Below are positions 16,058-26,922 of a stretch of DNA of 64,000 nucleotides, one piece after another. How positions within the stretch are numbered: the first letter of the stretch is position 1; each line of letters starts with the position of its first letter. The notes beneath the pieces were generated by a model, which saw only the letters and a program-made list of their open reading frames with translations, had not been told where the DNA came from and made no database searches. The translations under genes and the position numbers were made by a program. Source of the DNA: an uncultured Maribacter sp. (lineage in GTDB: Bacteria > Bacteroidota > Bacteroidia > Flavobacteriales > Flavobacteriaceae). The stretch is taken from NCBI GenBank assembly GCA_947504045.1, contig CANNFY010000004.1, positions 62,001 through 126,000 on the forward strand, given 5' to 3'.

Positions 16058-17953
16058 ATGCCAAATGTTATTCCACATAGTTTATTTTCAGATTTTGATA
16101 TTAACCTTTTTAAATCCGGAAAACACTATAGATTATATGAAAAATTAGGGTCTCATGTTATAGAGGTTAATGGTCAAAAAGGTACTTATTTTGCCGTTTG
16201 GGCACCTACAGCAAGAACAATTTCTGTAGTAGGAAATTTTAATAATTGGAACCATGGAGAGCATGAGTTATATGTTAGATGGGACGAAAGTGGAATTTGG
16301 GAAGGCTTTATACCCGATGTTGGCCACGGAGAAATTTATAAGTATAAAATATTTTCTAATAACCATGGTGCTGTTACAGAAAAGGCAGATCCTTTTGCCC
16401 GCTACTGTGAGCACCCTCCAAGAACAGCGTCTGTAATATGGGATAAAAAATATTCTTGGTCCGATAAAGATTGGATGGGTTATAGGAAAGATAAAAATGG
16501 TTTAGATAAACCATATTCTGTTTACGAGGTACATTTAGGGTCGTGGAAAAAGAAGGCAGAAAATAAATTTCTATCCTATACAGAATTAGCAGATGATTTG
16601 GTATCATATGTTAAAGAAATGGGATTTACACATGTAGAGTTTATGCCAATAATGGAATACCCGTATGACCCTTCTTGGGGGTATCAACTTACAGGTTATT
16701 TTGCTCCAACATCTAGATTTGGAGAACCAGAAGAATTTAAATTATTAGTAGATAAATTTCATCAAAATGATATTGGAGTAATTTTAGATTGGGTACCTTC
16801 TCATTTTCCAGAAGATGCTCATGGTTTAGGATTTTTTGATGGATCTCATTTATACGAACATCCAGACCGTAGAAAAGGCTATCATCCAGATTGGAAAAGT
16901 TTAATTTTTAATTACGGTAGAAATGAAGTACGTGCATTTTTAATAAGTAATGCGCTATTTTGGTTAGATCATTTTCATGCAGATGCTTTAAGGGTAGATG
17001 CGGTAGCTTCTATGATTTATTTAGATTATTCTAGAGAAGACGGAGAATGGGAACCTAATATGTATGGTAATAATGAAAACCTAGAAGCACTATCATTTAT
17101 AAGGGAACTAAACCAAGCTGTTTACGAAAATTACGAAGGTGTACAAACCATAGCAGAAGAATCTACTGCGTTTACAGGGGTGTCTAAACCAGTTAGTTTA
17201 GGAGGTTTAGGTTTTGGAATGAAATGGATGATGGGTTGGATGCATGATACGCTAGAATATTTTAAGAAAGAACCAATTTACAGAAAACACCATCAAAACG
17301 ATTTATCGTTTAGTATGACCTATGCTTTTACAGAAAACTTTATGCTGCCTTTTTCGCACGATGAGGTAGTATATGGTAAACAATCTCTTTTATATCGTAT
17401 GCCTGGAGACGAGTGGCAACGTTTTGCAAATCTCAGACTTATGTTTGGCTATATGTTTACGCATCCTGGTACAAATTTAATATTTATGGGAGGTGAATTT
17501 GGTCAATCCTCAGAATGGAATTTTCAACAAAGTTTAGATTGGCATTTGTTACAATATAAAGTACATTCAGGAGTTCAAGATTTTGTAAAAGATTTAAATA
17601 AACTGTATAAAGAGTACCCTGCATTACATGAAAAACAATTTAGTCCAGATGGATTTAAATGGATAGATTATGGTGATCATCAAAACTCGGTACTTACTTA
17701 TATAAGAAAGGGCCATGATGCAAAGAATGATATTTATATTGCATGTAATTTTACGCCGGTTACAAGAGAAAATTATAGAATAGGCATACCTAAAAAAGGA
17801 AAGATTGCAGAAATATTAAATAGTGATGCTAAAAAATATGGTGGTAGCGGAATAAAAAACAGCGCTATTAAAATACAGAAAAAGAAATGGCATAATTACG
17901 AACAGTCTATAGAAATTACATTACCGCCTTTAGGTATTGTTGTTTTACAATAA
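16058..17953 (+). CDS. glgB: 1,4-alpha-glucan branching enzyme (GH13)
   Basis: A 631-residue glycogen branching enzyme that makes alpha-1,6 branches. An N-terminal CBM48 (about 20-110: GTYFAVWAPTARTISVVGNFNNW) precedes the GH13 barrel. Catalytic residues are visible: the nucleophile Asp about 314 in ALRVDAVASM, the acid Glu about 366 in TIAEEST, and FSHDEV about 434 with the transition-state Asp. An all-beta C-terminal domain ends the protein. No glgA, glgC or glgP is adjacent; the following gene is a GH31 glucosidase on the same strand (95-base gap). Confidence 0.94.
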   Translation: MPNVIPHSLFSDFDINLFKSGKHYRLYEKLGSHVIEVNGQKGTYFAVWAPTARTISVVGNFNNWNHGEHELYVRWDESGIWEGFIPDVGHGEIYKYKIFSNNHGAVTEKADPFARYCEHPPRTASVIWDKKYSWSDKDWMGYRKDKNGLDKPYSVYEVHLGSWKKKAENKFLSYTELADDLVSYVKEMGFTHVEFMPIMEYPYDPSWGYQLTGYFAPTSRFGEPEEFKLLVDKFHQNDIGVILDWVPSHFPEDAHGLGFFDGSHLYEHPDRRKGYHPDWKSLIFNYGRNEVRAFLISNALFWLDHFHADALRVDAVASMIYLDYSREDGEWEPNMYGNNENLEALSFIRELNQAVYENYEGVQTIAEESTAFTGVSKPVSLGGLGFGMKWMMGWMHDTLEYFKKEPIYRKHHQNDLSFSMTYAFTENFMLPFSHDEVVYGKQSLLYRMPGDEWQRFANLRLMFGYMFTHPGTNLIFMGGEFGQSSEWNFQQSLDWHLLQYKVHSGVQDFVKDLNKLYKEYPALHEKQFSPDGFKWIDYGDHQNSVLTYIRKGHDAKNDIYIACNFTPVTRENYRIGIPKKGKIAEILNSDAKKYGGSGIKNSAIKIQKKKWHNYEQSIEITLPPLGIVVLQ

Positions 17954-18048
17954 GAGAAATAATTGTATCGTTATACCATAAAAAAATACAGTAAGTTTAT
18001 AATAGTACGATCTACAATTTTTTTGATCAGTATTAAAGTTAAATTGTT

Positions 18049-20448
18049 ATGATAACAAATACAGAATTAGAATATAAGGGAAATTTATATCCCAATAATA
18101 TAGTAACTCTTAAGCAAGATGCAGATAAGGTATTTTTTACATCTGAGAATGGAGTAGTATTACAAATTACTGTTTTAAGAGATAGTGTTTTACGCTTTAG
18201 GTATGCAACAGATTATGTTTTTGAACCTGATTTTTCGTATGCTATTAGCGAAGATGCTAATAAAGGGTACAATAAATTAGAGGTAAAAGAGCAGGAAACT
18301 GAGTATATTATAGAAACAGAAAAGTTGCAGGTTTTAATAGATAAAAAAACCATGCGTACTCAAATATCAGATTTAGAAGGTAATATTATTAATGAAGACG
18401 AATTAGGTTTTCATTGGGAGGAGAATTATGAGTATGGGGGTAATACAGTAAAAATGAGTAAGATTACCCAAAATTCCGAAAGTTTTTACGGAATGGGAGA
18501 TAAGGCTACGCATTCCAATTTAAAAGGGAAAAGAGTTCATAACTGGGTTACAGACCAATACGCCTACGGAAAAGACCAGGATCCCTTGTATAAGGCAATA
18601 CCTTTTTATATAGGATTACACCATAGCAAAGCTTATGGTGTTTTTTTTGATAATACCTTTAAATCTTATTTTGATTTTTCTCATGAAAGAAGAAATATTA
18701 CTAGCTTTTGGGCAGATGGTGGAGAAATGAATTATTATTTTTTCTATGGTCCAGATATGGCTAAAGTAGTTCGAGGCTATACGGATCTAACAGGTACTCC
18801 AGAATTACCACCATTATGGGCTTTAGGATACCATCAATCTAAATGGAGTTATTTTCCAGAAAGTAGAGTAAAAGAAATAGCAAAAAAGTTTAGAGATCTA
18901 CGTATACCTTGCGACGCAATTTATCTAGATATAGATTATATGGATGGTTTTAGATGTTTTACTTGGGATAAAACTAAATTTCCAGATCCAAAGCGTATGG
19001 TAGATGAATTGTATGAAGATGGTTTTAAGACTGTTGCAATGATAGATCCAGGAATAAAAGTAGATCCAAATTATTGGGTATACCAAGAAGCAATGGAAAA
19101 CGATTATTTTTGTAAAAGAGCCGATGGACCGTATATGAATGGTAAGGTTTGGCCAGGAAAATGTAATTTTCCAGATTTTACAAACCCAGAAGTGAGAGAA
19201 TGGTGGGCAGAGTTGTATAAAGAAATGATGTCTGAGGTAGGAGTGCATGGAATGTGGAATGATATGAATGAGCCTGCTATTATGGAAGTTCCAGGAAAAA
19301 CCGCACCGTTAGATATGAGGCACGATTATGATGGCCACCCATGTAGCCATAGAAAAGCACACAATATTTACGGCATGCAAATGGTAAGAGCTACTTATGA
19401 AGGGGTTAAAAAGCACGTTTATCCAAAAAGACCATTTGTAATTACAAGAGCAGCTTATTCTGGTACACAAAGATATTCGTCTACTTGGACAGGAGATAAT
19501 GTTGCTACTTGGGAACACCTTTGGATTGCAAATGTGCAAATGCAGCGTATGTGTTTAAGCGGAATGTCTTTTGTAGGTTCAGATATAGGAGGTTTTGCAG
19601 AGCAACCAAATGGAGAGCTTTTTGCAAGATGGATTCAATTAGGAATTTTTCACCCTTTTTGTAGAGTGCATTCTAGTGGGGACCACGGGGATCAAGAACC
19701 ATGGTCTTTTGATCCAGAGGTTACTAAAATTGTACGTAAGTTTATAGAGTTAAGGTACCAGTTGTTACCTTATTTATATACAATGTTTTGGAAGTACTCT
19801 AAAGAGAAAAATCCGATGTTAAAACCATTAACATACTTTGATCAAGAGGATCCACAAACTCATTTTAGAACCGATGAGTTTATTTTTGGAGATCATATTT
19901 TAGTTTGTCCAGTACAAGAACCAAATGCAAAAGGAAGAAGAATGTATATTCCTAGAGGTAAATGGTTTAATTTTTGGACAGAAGAAGTGGTAACAGGAGG
20001 TATAGAAAAATGGGTAGCTGCAGATATAGATAAAATACCATTATTTATAAAAGAAGGAGCAATGATACCGAAGTACCCAGTACAACAGTATGTTGGAGAA
20101 AAAGAAATAACAGAATTAGTTATAGATGTTTATTATAAATTAGGAACAGAAAACTCTACAGTATATGAAGACGCACAAGAAGGTTATGATTATGCTAAGG
20201 GTAGATTTAGTCTTAGAAATTTTAAATTAGTAGGAAAAGAATCGCAGTTAAGTATACAACAATTTAAGAGCGGTACTTATATAACATCTTATGAAACTAT
20301 AAAGCTAAATTTACATGGCCTACCATTTAAAATTAAAGAAGTGTTTATAGATAATGAAAAGGTTTCGTTAAAAGACATAAAGTTTAATGGTACAAATTCT
20401 ATAGTAATAAGTAAAGATTTTACAGGGTTGAATATTAAAGGAAAATAA
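18049..20448 (+). CDS. Glycoside hydrolase family 31 alpha-glucosidase
   Basis: A 799-residue enzyme without signal peptide, so probably cytoplasmic. The GH31 N-terminal beta-sandwich (about 1-250) is followed by the barrel. GMWNDMNEPA holds the nucleophile Asp405, and TWTGDN holds the acid/base Asp483. HPFCRVHS and PWSF, the usual subsite residues, follow. The C-terminal sheets include a DUF5110-like end. It would release glucose from alpha-glucans and pairs naturally with the branching enzyme upstream in storage-glucan turnover. The exact linkage preference cannot be read from sequence. Confidence 0.92.
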   Translation: MITNTELEYKGNLYPNNIVTLKQDADKVFFTSENGVVLQITVLRDSVLRFRYATDYVFEPDFSYAISEDANKGYNKLEVKEQETEYIIETEKLQVLIDKKTMRTQISDLEGNIINEDELGFHWEENYEYGGNTVKMSKITQNSESFYGMGDKATHSNLKGKRVHNWVTDQYAYGKDQDPLYKAIPFYIGLHHSKAYGVFFDNTFKSYFDFSHERRNITSFWADGGEMNYYFFYGPDMAKVVRGYTDLTGTPELPPLWALGYHQSKWSYFPESRVKEIAKKFRDLRIPCDAIYLDIDYMDGFRCFTWDKTKFPDPKRMVDELYEDGFKTVAMIDPGIKVDPNYWVYQEAMENDYFCKRADGPYMNGKVWPGKCNFPDFTNPEVREWWAELYKEMMSEVGVHGMWNDMNEPAIMEVPGKTAPLDMRHDYDGHPCSHRKAHNIYGMQMVRATYEGVKKHVYPKRPFVITRAAYSGTQRYSSTWTGDNVATWEHLWIANVQMQRMCLSGMSFVGSDIGGFAEQPNGELFARWIQLGIFHPFCRVHSSGDHGDQEPWSFDPEVTKIVRKFIELRYQLLPYLYTMFWKYSKEKNPMLKPLTYFDQEDPQTHFRTDEFIFGDHILVCPVQEPNAKGRRMYIPRGKWFNFWTEEVVTGGIEKWVAADIDKIPLFIKEGAMIPKYPVQQYVGEKEITELVIDVYYKLGTENSTVYEDAQEGYDYAKGRFSLRNFKLVGKESQLSIQQFKSGTYITSYETIKLNLHGLPFKIKEVFIDNEKVSLKDIKFNGTNSIVISKDFTGLNIKGK

Positions 20449-20486
20449 TTTTTTTGTATTTTCCCAAATACTAAACACACATTACA

Positions 20487-21296
20487 ATGAAAAAAATAAT
20501 TTTAATGGCTACTGTATTCCTAGGTGTAGTAGCATGTAAGACCAATCCTTTTACAGGAAAAAAAATAATGAACTTTTATCCTAATAGTCAAATTTTTCCG
20601 ACTGCTTTTGCACAGTATGATAGTTTTTTAGGAGAAAATAAAGTGCTTACCGGTACTGCAGATGCAAATACGGTTACTAAAGTGGGGCAAAGAATTTCTT
20701 CTGCCGCAGAACGTTGGTTAACAGCAAATGGCTATCCAGGATATTTAAAAGATTATAAATGGGAATATAATTTAGTAGATGATCCTACAGTAAACGCATG
20801 GTGTATGCCAGGCGGTAAAATAGTATTTTATACAGGTATATTACCAATAACCCAAACAGAAAGGGGTATTGCAGTAGTTATGGGGCATGAGGTTGCGCAT
20901 GCATTAGCGGATCATGGAGCACAACGTATGAGTGCAAGTGCTGTACAACAAGGCTTAGCGGTAGCTGGTAATGTTGCTATACAAGATGAAAATAAATTAG
21001 CATTATTTAACCAATTTTATGGTGTAGGTTCTAATGTTTTAGGAATGTTGCCTTTTAGTAGAAGTCATGAAACAGAAGCAGACAGAATAGGTTTGCAAAT
21101 AATGGCAATTGCGGGTTACGACCCAACTGAAGCAGCAGAATTATGGAAAAGAATGAAAGCAAATAGTGGAGGAGAGGCGCCACCAGAGTTTATGAGTACG
21201 CACCCATCTAATGATACTAGAATAGCAAATTTAACAGAGTGGGCTCCATTAGCAAAAGCAGAAGCTGCAAAATTTGGAGTAACTACTTTTAGGTAA
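20487..21296 (+). CDS. M48 family zinc metallopeptidase lipoprotein
   Basis: A 269-residue envelope protease. Signal and lipobox VVAC (Cys17) are followed by KTNPFTGKK, common in this family. The zinc motif HEVAH is at residues 134-138, and the third ligand lies in ETEADRIGLQIMA. It belongs with the periplasmic BepA/LoiP-type M48 proteins that act on misfolded outer-membrane proteins; no TPR domain is attached here. It starts 38 bases after the GH31 gene and is closed by a terminator. Confidence 0.92.
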   Translation: MKKIILMATVFLGVVACKTNPFTGKKIMNFYPNSQIFPTAFAQYDSFLGENKVLTGTADANTVTKVGQRISSAAERWLTANGYPGYLKDYKWEYNLVDDPTVNAWCMPGGKIVFYTGILPITQTERGIAVVMGHEVAHALADHGAQRMSASAVQQGLAVAGNVAIQDENKLALFNQFYGVGSNVLGMLPFSRSHETEADRIGLQIMAIAGYDPTEAAELWKRMKANSGGEAPPEFMSTHPSNDTRIANLTEWAPLAKAEAAKFGVTTFR

Positions 21297-21321
21297 AATA
21301 TTATATTATAATGGTAAATTT

Positions 21322-21358
21322 AAAGACTGTTCTTATTGTAAAGAATGGTCTTTTTTTT
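21322..21358 (+). terminator. Terminator after the M48 peptidase gene
   Basis: AAAGACTGTTCTT and AAGAATGGTCTTT pair over 13 positions including two G-T wobbles, followed by a T-tract. It ends nine bases before the MFS gene. Confidence 0.8.
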
Positions 21359-21366
21359 AGATAAAT

Positions 21367-22749
21367 ATGGCAAAGGCAATAGCAATAAAGGGTAGCAAAA
21401 AATTATTAAATGCATGGGCTTTTTACGATTGGGCTAACTCGGTATATAGTTTAGTAATTTCATCAGCAGTATTTCCAATTTTTTATGGTGCTTTATTTAG
21501 AATGGCTGGCATAGAAAAAGTTTCTGTTTTTGGGGTAGAAATTTCCAGAGCCCCTTTAATTAGTTACACAACATCTGCGGCTTTTGTTTTTATAACCATT
21601 ATAATTCCATTACTTTCTGGGGTTGCAGACTATTTAGGTAATAAAAAAATATTTATGAAATTCTTCTGTTACCTCGGAGGAGTTTCTTGTATTGGCTTGT
21701 ATTGGTTCTCTTTAGAGAATATATATTTAGGCTTAGTGTGTTACTTTTTTGGTTTAGTTGGTTTTTGGGTAAGCTTTGCAATAAATAATTCTTATTTACC
21801 AGATGTAGCCTATGAGGAGCAACAAGATGCTATAAGTGCAAAAGGGTTTTCTTTGGGGTATATAGGTAGTGTTTTATTGTTGGTAATAAATTTAGCAATG
21901 GTATTGCAGCCTAGTTTTTTTGTTTTTGATTTAAGTATACCAGAAAGTGTATTACAAACAGGTATAGATTCAGAAATTGAAGCAGCAAAAGAATTAGCAA
22001 AAAATAATGCTTCAATAGAAGCTATGAAGGTATCTTTTTTAAGTGTGGGTATTTGGTGGATAATTTTTGCACAATATACATTTTACCATCTGCCAATAGG
22101 AAATAAAAAAGAAGGGGATAAAAAAAATGTTATTCTTAACGGTTTTAAAGAGCTAAAATTAGTTTGGAATAAATTAAGTGATGAGGTTAAGCTAAAACGA
22201 TATCTAATTGCCTTTTTTGTGTACAGTATGGCTGTGCAAACAGTAATGCTTATTGCTACCTATTTTGGAGAAGAGGAAATAAATTGGGGAACAGACGGCG
22301 AGCGTACTACAGGTCTTATTGTTAGTATTTTGGTTATTCAAATAGTAGCAATACTTGGAGCTACTGTAACCGCAAAAGCATCAAAAAAATATGGAAATAT
22401 AAAAACTTTAATAGTAGTTAACGCACTATGGGTTCTTATATGTATTTATGCTTATTTTGTAATTACTCCAAACGATTTTTATATAGCTGCTGGTTGTGTA
22501 GGTTTGGTAATGGGTGGTATACAAGCTTTATCTAGATCAACATATTCTAAATTTATACCAGAAACTACAGATACGGCTTCTTTTTTTAGTTTTTATGATG
22601 TGGCAGAAAAAATAGGAATTGTAATAGGAACTTTTCTTTATGGTTTTGTTGCACAGTATACGGGAAGCATGCGTAACGCAATTATTTTTTTAGGAATCTT
22701 TTTTTTAGTAGGTATGTTATTGCTTACTAAAGTTGAAAAAAAGATTTAG
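21367..22749 (+). CDS. MFS transporter, UMF1 (Atg22-like) family
   Basis: A 460-residue integral membrane protein with about 12 hydrophobic helices. The N-terminal AWAFYDWANSVYSLVISSAVFPIFY is the hallmark of the UMF1/Atg22 family. GYIGSVLLLVINLAMV and GGIQALSRSTYSKFIPE are further conserved blocks. A larger loop separates helices in the middle (about residues 185-225). Yeast Atg22 exports amino acids from the vacuole; bacterial substrates are unknown. It is preceded by a terminator and followed by an empty 468-base region. Confidence 0.88.
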   Translation: MAKAIAIKGSKKLLNAWAFYDWANSVYSLVISSAVFPIFYGALFRMAGIEKVSVFGVEISRAPLISYTTSAAFVFITIIIPLLSGVADYLGNKKIFMKFFCYLGGVSCIGLYWFSLENIYLGLVCYFFGLVGFWVSFAINNSYLPDVAYEEQQDAISAKGFSLGYIGSVLLLVINLAMVLQPSFFVFDLSIPESVLQTGIDSEIEAAKELAKNNASIEAMKVSFLSVGIWWIIFAQYTFYHLPIGNKKEGDKKNVILNGFKELKLVWNKLSDEVKLKRYLIAFFVYSMAVQTVMLIATYFGEEEINWGTDGERTTGLIVSILVIQIVAILGATVTAKASKKYGNIKTLIVVNALWVLICIYAYFVITPNDFYIAAGCVGLVMGGIQALSRSTYSKFIPETTDTASFFSFYDVAEKIGIVIGTFLYGFVAQYTGSMRNAIIFLGIFFLVGMLLLTKVEKKI

Positions 22750-23217
22750 TACAAAAAAAAGTTTATATCCATAGGTTGTTAATAATAAGATTGATTGCTA
22801 ATAAAGCTTCTTTCTTTGCTTTTAGTTGTCTTCAATTTAAAATACGTTAGTTTCTTGTTTTTTTAGAGACATAAATACTAGTGCTTCTATTTCCTTTAGC
22901 TTGTATTGTAATATAAGAGAAAAGTATAATTAATGGCATAATTGTAGCGGCTTATTAGTATGTTATTTTCTAAAATTAAAAGAGGTGTAATTGTTTAAAA
23001 CCTATAGGGAATTATTTTTTGCAATAGATGTTACTGAGAAAATAAAAATAGAACAGCTTGTCTTTTTATAGTAATTGGCATAACAATTGTTTTTATATGT
23101 GTAGTAGAATAAGAAGAGGATAGTAAAGTATATAAAATCAGTACTTTATAAAGTAAATTATTAATTAGATAAAAGAGATTTTTGTTGTTTTAATGACAAA
23201 ATGACCGAAATAAGTAT
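22750..23217. other. Unassigned 468-base intergenic region before lon
   Basis: No intact gene, RNA or repeat was recognised. Short open stretches of coding-like character are broken by stops in changing frames, for example one near 22995-23062 reading KTYRELFFAIDVTEKIKIEQ and a hydrophobic stretch near 23070-23110 (VIGITIVFICVV). It may be the remnant of a decayed small membrane-protein gene, or simply a long lon leader. No full -33/-7 promoter match was found near the lon start. Confidence 0.3.
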
Positions 23218-25668
23218 ATGGGAGATTCCAAATTTTCAAGTTTTGACAATATGTCTTTGCATAGTATAGATGAAGATTCTGAGTTAATACCGTTATTAAC
23301 GCCAGAGGATGAAGAAAAAATGAATAGCGAGGACTTGCCAGAAACATTGCCAATATTGCCTTTACGAAATACAGTGTTGTTTCCGGGGGTGGTAGTGCCA
23401 ATTACTGCTGGTAGAGATAAGTCTATTCAATTAATTAAAGACGCTAATAAGGGAAGTAAAGTTATTGGTGTAGTTTCTCAAAAAGATGAGGAAACGGAGA
23501 ATCCGGGTGTAGACGATATAAATACTTTAGGTACTGTAGCAAGAATTCTAAGAGTTTTAAAAATGCCAGATGGTAATACAACAGTTATTATACAAGGTAA
23601 AAAAAGATTTGAAATTGCAGAGGTTTTAACCCAAGAGCCTTATTTAACGGCAACAGTAAGAGAAACAAAAGAAGAAAGAGAAGATCAAAATAGTTCCGAA
23701 TTTTTAGCTATTATAGAGTCGATTAAAGACTTGGCTTTAAAAATTATAAGAGATAACCCTAATATTCCAAGCGAAGCTTCTTTTGCAATTAAGAATATTC
23801 AGAGCAATTCTTTTTTAATAAACTTTGTGTCTTCAAACCTTAATTTAGAAGTATCTGCTAAGCAAGACTTATTAGAGATTGGAAATTTAAAAGAACGTGC
23901 ATTAGCTACTTTAAAGTATATGAATGTTGAACTTCAAAAATTGGAGTTAAAAAATGATATACAGTCTAAAGTTCGTAACGATCTAGATAAGCAACAACGC
24001 GAGTATTTTTTACATCAACAAATGAAAACCATTCAGGAAGAACTTGGAGGGGTTTCTTATGATGAGGAAATTCAGGAAATGCGCGAAAAAGGAAAAACTA
24101 AAAAGTGGAATAAAAAAGTAGGGGAGCATTTTGATAAAGAATTAGCAAAAATGCAACGTATGAATCCGCAGGTTGCAGAATATTCTATTCAAAGAAATTA
24201 TTTAGATCTGTTTTTAGATTTGCCATGGGAAGAGTTTTCTAAAGATAAATTCGATTTAAAAAGAGCGCAGAAAATATTAGACCGTGATCATTATGGTTTA
24301 GAAGATGTTAAAAAAAGAATTGTAGAGTATTTAGCTGTTTTAAAGCTTAGAAATGATATGAAATCTCCAATTCTTTGCCTTTATGGTCCTCCAGGAGTAG
24401 GTAAAACATCTTTAGGAAAATCTGTTGCAGAAGCCTTAGGAAGAGAATATGTTAGAATCTCTTTAGGTGGTTTACGTGATGAAGCAGAAATAAGAGGACA
24501 TAGAAAAACCTATATAGGCGCAATGCCAGGAAGAATTATTCAGAGTCTAAAAAAGGCAGGAACATCAAATCCTGTTTTTATTTTAGATGAGATAGATAAA
24601 TTATCTAATAGTCACCAAGGGGATCCATCATCAGCAATGTTAGAGGTTTTAGATCCAGAACAAAATAGTGAGTTTTATGATAATTTCTTAGAAATGGGAT
24701 ATGACCTTTCTAAGGTAATGTTTATTGCAACAGCAAATAATATAGGTTCTATTCAGCCAGCATTAAGGGATAGAATGGAAATGATAAATGTTACAGGTTA
24801 TACTATAGAAGAAAAAGTAGAAATAGCTAAAAAACATTTGTTGCCAAAGCAATTAAAAGAACACGCGTTGTCTGATAAAGACTTAAAAATAGCTAAACCG
24901 CAATTAGAAAAAATTGTAGAAGGGTATACACGTGAGTCTGGTGTTCGTTCTTTAGAAAAGCAGATTGCTAAAATGGTGCGTTATGCAGCAAAATCTATTG
25001 CAACCGAAGAAGATTACAATATTAAAATTAGTAATGATGATGTGGAGGATGTATTAGGTATTCCAAGATTAGAAAGAGATAAATATGAGAATAATGATGT
25101 TGCCGGTGTGGTTACAGGTTTAGCATGGACTAGTGTTGGTGGCGATATTCTTTTTATTGAATCTATTTTATCTAAAGGTAAAGGAGCTTTAAACATTACG
25201 GGTAACCTAGGTAAGGTTATGAAAGAGTCTTCTACCATTGCTATGGAGTATATAAAATCTAACGCTGATGTTTTTGGAATAGAAGAAGGTTTTTTTGATA
25301 AGTATAATGTGCATATACACGTGCCGGAAGGTGCTACGCCAAAAGATGGGCCAAGTGCTGGTATAACTATGTTAACATCTTTGGTTTCTTTGTTTACACA
25401 GCGTAAAGTAAAGAAAAGTTTAGCTATGACAGGCGAAATTACTTTAAGAGGTAAGGTGTTGCCTGTAGGTGGAATAAAAGAAAAAATACTTGCGGCAAAA
25501 AGAGCTCGTATTAAAGAAATTATTTTGTGTGAAGCTAATAAAAAAGATATTTTAGAAATAAAAGAAAGTTATTTAAAAGGTTTAACTTTCCATTACGTAA
25601 CAGATATGCATGAAGTAATTGACCTTGCTTTAACAAAAACAAAGGTTAAAAACGCTAAAAAATTGTAG
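23218..25668 (+). CDS. lon: ATP-dependent protease Lon (LonA)
   Basis: An 816-residue AAA+ serine protease that degrades misfolded and regulatory proteins in the cytoplasm. The N-terminal LON substrate domain starts at about residue 43 ([19 protein letters not shown]). Walker A GPPGVGKT is at 390-397, and Walker B is in FILDEIDK. The protease dyad is Ser713 (DGPSAGITM) and Lys756 (GGIKEK). The acidic N-terminal 40 residues are typical for flavobacterial Lon. cmk follows 19 bases later and may be co-transcribed. Confidence 0.96.
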   Translation: MGDSKFSSFDNMSLHSIDEDSELIPLLTPEDEEKMNSEDLPETLPILPLRNTVLFPGVVVPITAGRDKSIQLIKDANKGSKVIGVVSQKDEETENPGVDDINTLGTVARILRVLKMPDGNTTVIIQGKKRFEIAEVLTQEPYLTATVRETKEEREDQNSSEFLAIIESIKDLALKIIRDNPNIPSEASFAIKNIQSNSFLINFVSSNLNLEVSAKQDLLEIGNLKERALATLKYMNVELQKLELKNDIQSKVRNDLDKQQREYFLHQQMKTIQEELGGVSYDEEIQEMREKGKTKKWNKKVGEHFDKELAKMQRMNPQVAEYSIQRNYLDLFLDLPWEEFSKDKFDLKRAQKILDRDHYGLEDVKKRIVEYLAVLKLRNDMKSPILCLYGPPGVGKTSLGKSVAEALGREYVRISLGGLRDEAEIRGHRKTYIGAMPGRIIQSLKKAGTSNPVFILDEIDKLSNSHQGDPSSAMLEVLDPEQNSEFYDNFLEMGYDLSKVMFIATANNIGSIQPALRDRMEMINVTGYTIEEKVEIAKKHLLPKQLKEHALSDKDLKIAKPQLEKIVEGYTRESGVRSLEKQIAKMVRYAAKSIATEEDYNIKISNDDVEDVLGIPRLERDKYENNDVAGVVTGLAWTSVGGDILFIESILSKGKGALNITGNLGKVMKESSTIAMEYIKSNADVFGIEEGFFDKYNVHIHVPEGATPKDGPSAGITMLTSLVSLFTQRKVKKSLAMTGEITLRGKVLPVGGIKEKILAAKRARIKEIILCEANKKDILEIKESYLKGLTFHYVTDMHEVIDLALTKTKVKNAKKL

Positions 25669-25687
25669 AGACTTAAAAAATAAGTCA

Positions 25688-26395
25688 ATGAAAAAAATAA
25701 CTATAGCAATAGACGGTTACTCCTCTACAGGAAAGAGTACTATAGCTAAACAATTGGCTAAGGCTTTAGGGTATGTGTATGTAGATACAGGTGCTATGTA
25801 TAGGGCAATTACGTTATTTGCTATGCAAAATAATTTTGTTGGTGGAGCAGAAGAAAATATCAAAGGTTTGTTAGAAAACCTAGCATCAATAAAATTAAAA
25901 TTTAGCTACAATAAGGCTTTAGGCTTTTCAGAAATGTACTTAAATGGAGAGAATGTAGAAAAAGATATACGAACTTTAGAGGTTTCTAAAAATGTTAGTA
26001 GAATTGCAGAGATACAAGAAGTAAGAGAAATGCTTGTGGCTATGCAAAAAGATATGGGAAAAGAAAAAGGGATTGTAATGGATGGTAGAGATATTGGTAC
26101 CGTTGTTTTTCCAGATGCGGAACTTAAAGTTTTTATGACAGCTTCTGCAGATAAAAGAGCATATAGGCGTTATAAAGAACTGTTAGATAGAGGAGATGAA
26201 GTTTCTTTTGAAGAGGTTCTAAAAAATGTAGAAAGTAGAGATTATATAGATTCTCATAGAGAACATTCTCCTTTGCAAAAATCAGAAGATGCTATTGAGT
26301 TTGATAATAGTGATATGGGCTTAGAAGAACAATTTGACCGCATGTATAACTTTGCATTACGAATCATAGAAAAAAGTAAAAAGGACGCTAATTAG
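25688..26395 (+). CDS. cmk: Cytidylate kinase
   Basis: A 235-residue P-loop kinase that phosphorylates CMP and dCMP with ATP. The P-loop GYSSTGKST is at residues 9-17. YVDTGAMYRAIT and the MDGRDIGTVVFPDAE block (CMP binding) and the lid arginines (RAYRRYKELLDRG) are present. Its last codons and stop lie inside the terminator hairpin that follows, so the C-terminal residues are partly dictated by the stem. Confidence 0.95.
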   Translation: MKKITIAIDGYSSTGKSTIAKQLAKALGYVYVDTGAMYRAITLFAMQNNFVGGAEENIKGLLENLASIKLKFSYNKALGFSEMYLNGENVEKDIRTLEVSKNVSRIAEIQEVREMLVAMQKDMGKEKGIVMDGRDIGTVVFPDAELKVFMTASADKRAYRRYKELLDRGDEVSFEEVLKNVESRDYIDSHREHSPLQKSEDAIEFDNSDMGLEEQFDRMYNFALRIIEKSKKDAN

Positions 26396-26407
26396 CGTCC
26401 TTTTTTT
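26381..26407 (+). terminator. Terminator overlapping the end of cmk
   Basis: AAGGACGCTAA followed directly by its reverse complement TTAGCGTCCTT forms a perfect dyad, then a T-tract. The cmk TAG lies within it. On the minus strand it is also followed by T-rich sequence, so it may serve the LysM gene too. Confidence 0.85.
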
Positions 26408-26429
26408 ATAAAAGTATATTTACTTTTTC

Positions 26430-26810
26430 TTATAAGTTAGGAATAACTAACTCCTGATCAGGATGAATAACGTCTGGGTTACTTAAAACTCCAGAGTTAG
26501 CAGCAAAAATTTCTTTGTATTTCATTGCATCACCATAGTAGTGTTTTGCAATTTTACTTAAAGATTCGCCACCTTTAACAGTATGTCTATGGTAAACAGA
26601 ACTGTCTGTAACAGAAATATTTGCTTTAATATCAGAGGCATTCTCACCACCTAATTCTTTAATTTTATCCCAGATTAAGTTTTTTTCATAAGGAGTATTA
26701 GCCTCTCCTTTTATTTTTAGGACACCACCTTCTTCAGAAACATCTCCATTTTTAATTCCTAATTGCTCACCTAGGTTTAAAACACCTTGGTATTTTGCTT
26801 TAACGCTCAT
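26430..26810 (-). CDS. BON-LysM protein (YgaU/LysM family)
   Basis: A 126-residue protein without signal peptide. A BON-like domain lies at about residues 10-70 (KIKGEANTPYEKNLIWDKIKELGGENASDIKANISV). A LysM domain closes it at about 74-125 (YHRHTVKGGESLSKIAKHYYGDAMKYKEIFAANSGVL ... ELVIPNL). The E. coli homologue YgaU (Kbp) is a cytoplasmic potassium-binding protein, so the LysM here need not mean peptidoglycan binding. It is monocistronic and convergent with cmk. Confidence 0.88.
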   Translation of the reverse strand: MSVKAKYQGVLNLGEQLGIKNGDVSEEGGVLKIKGEANTPYEKNLIWDKIKELGGENASDIKANISVTDSSVYHRHTVKGGESLSKIAKHYYGDAMKYKEIFAANSGVLSNPDVIHPDQELVIPNL

Positions 26811-26922
26811 AATATTTTTTTTAAACGGTTAATATTTATAGTTCAATATACTAATAAATAGTACAAGAATTCTTAAAATTAAACTTAATTATATATTAAA
26901 TATTTTGTTAGTAATAAAAAGA

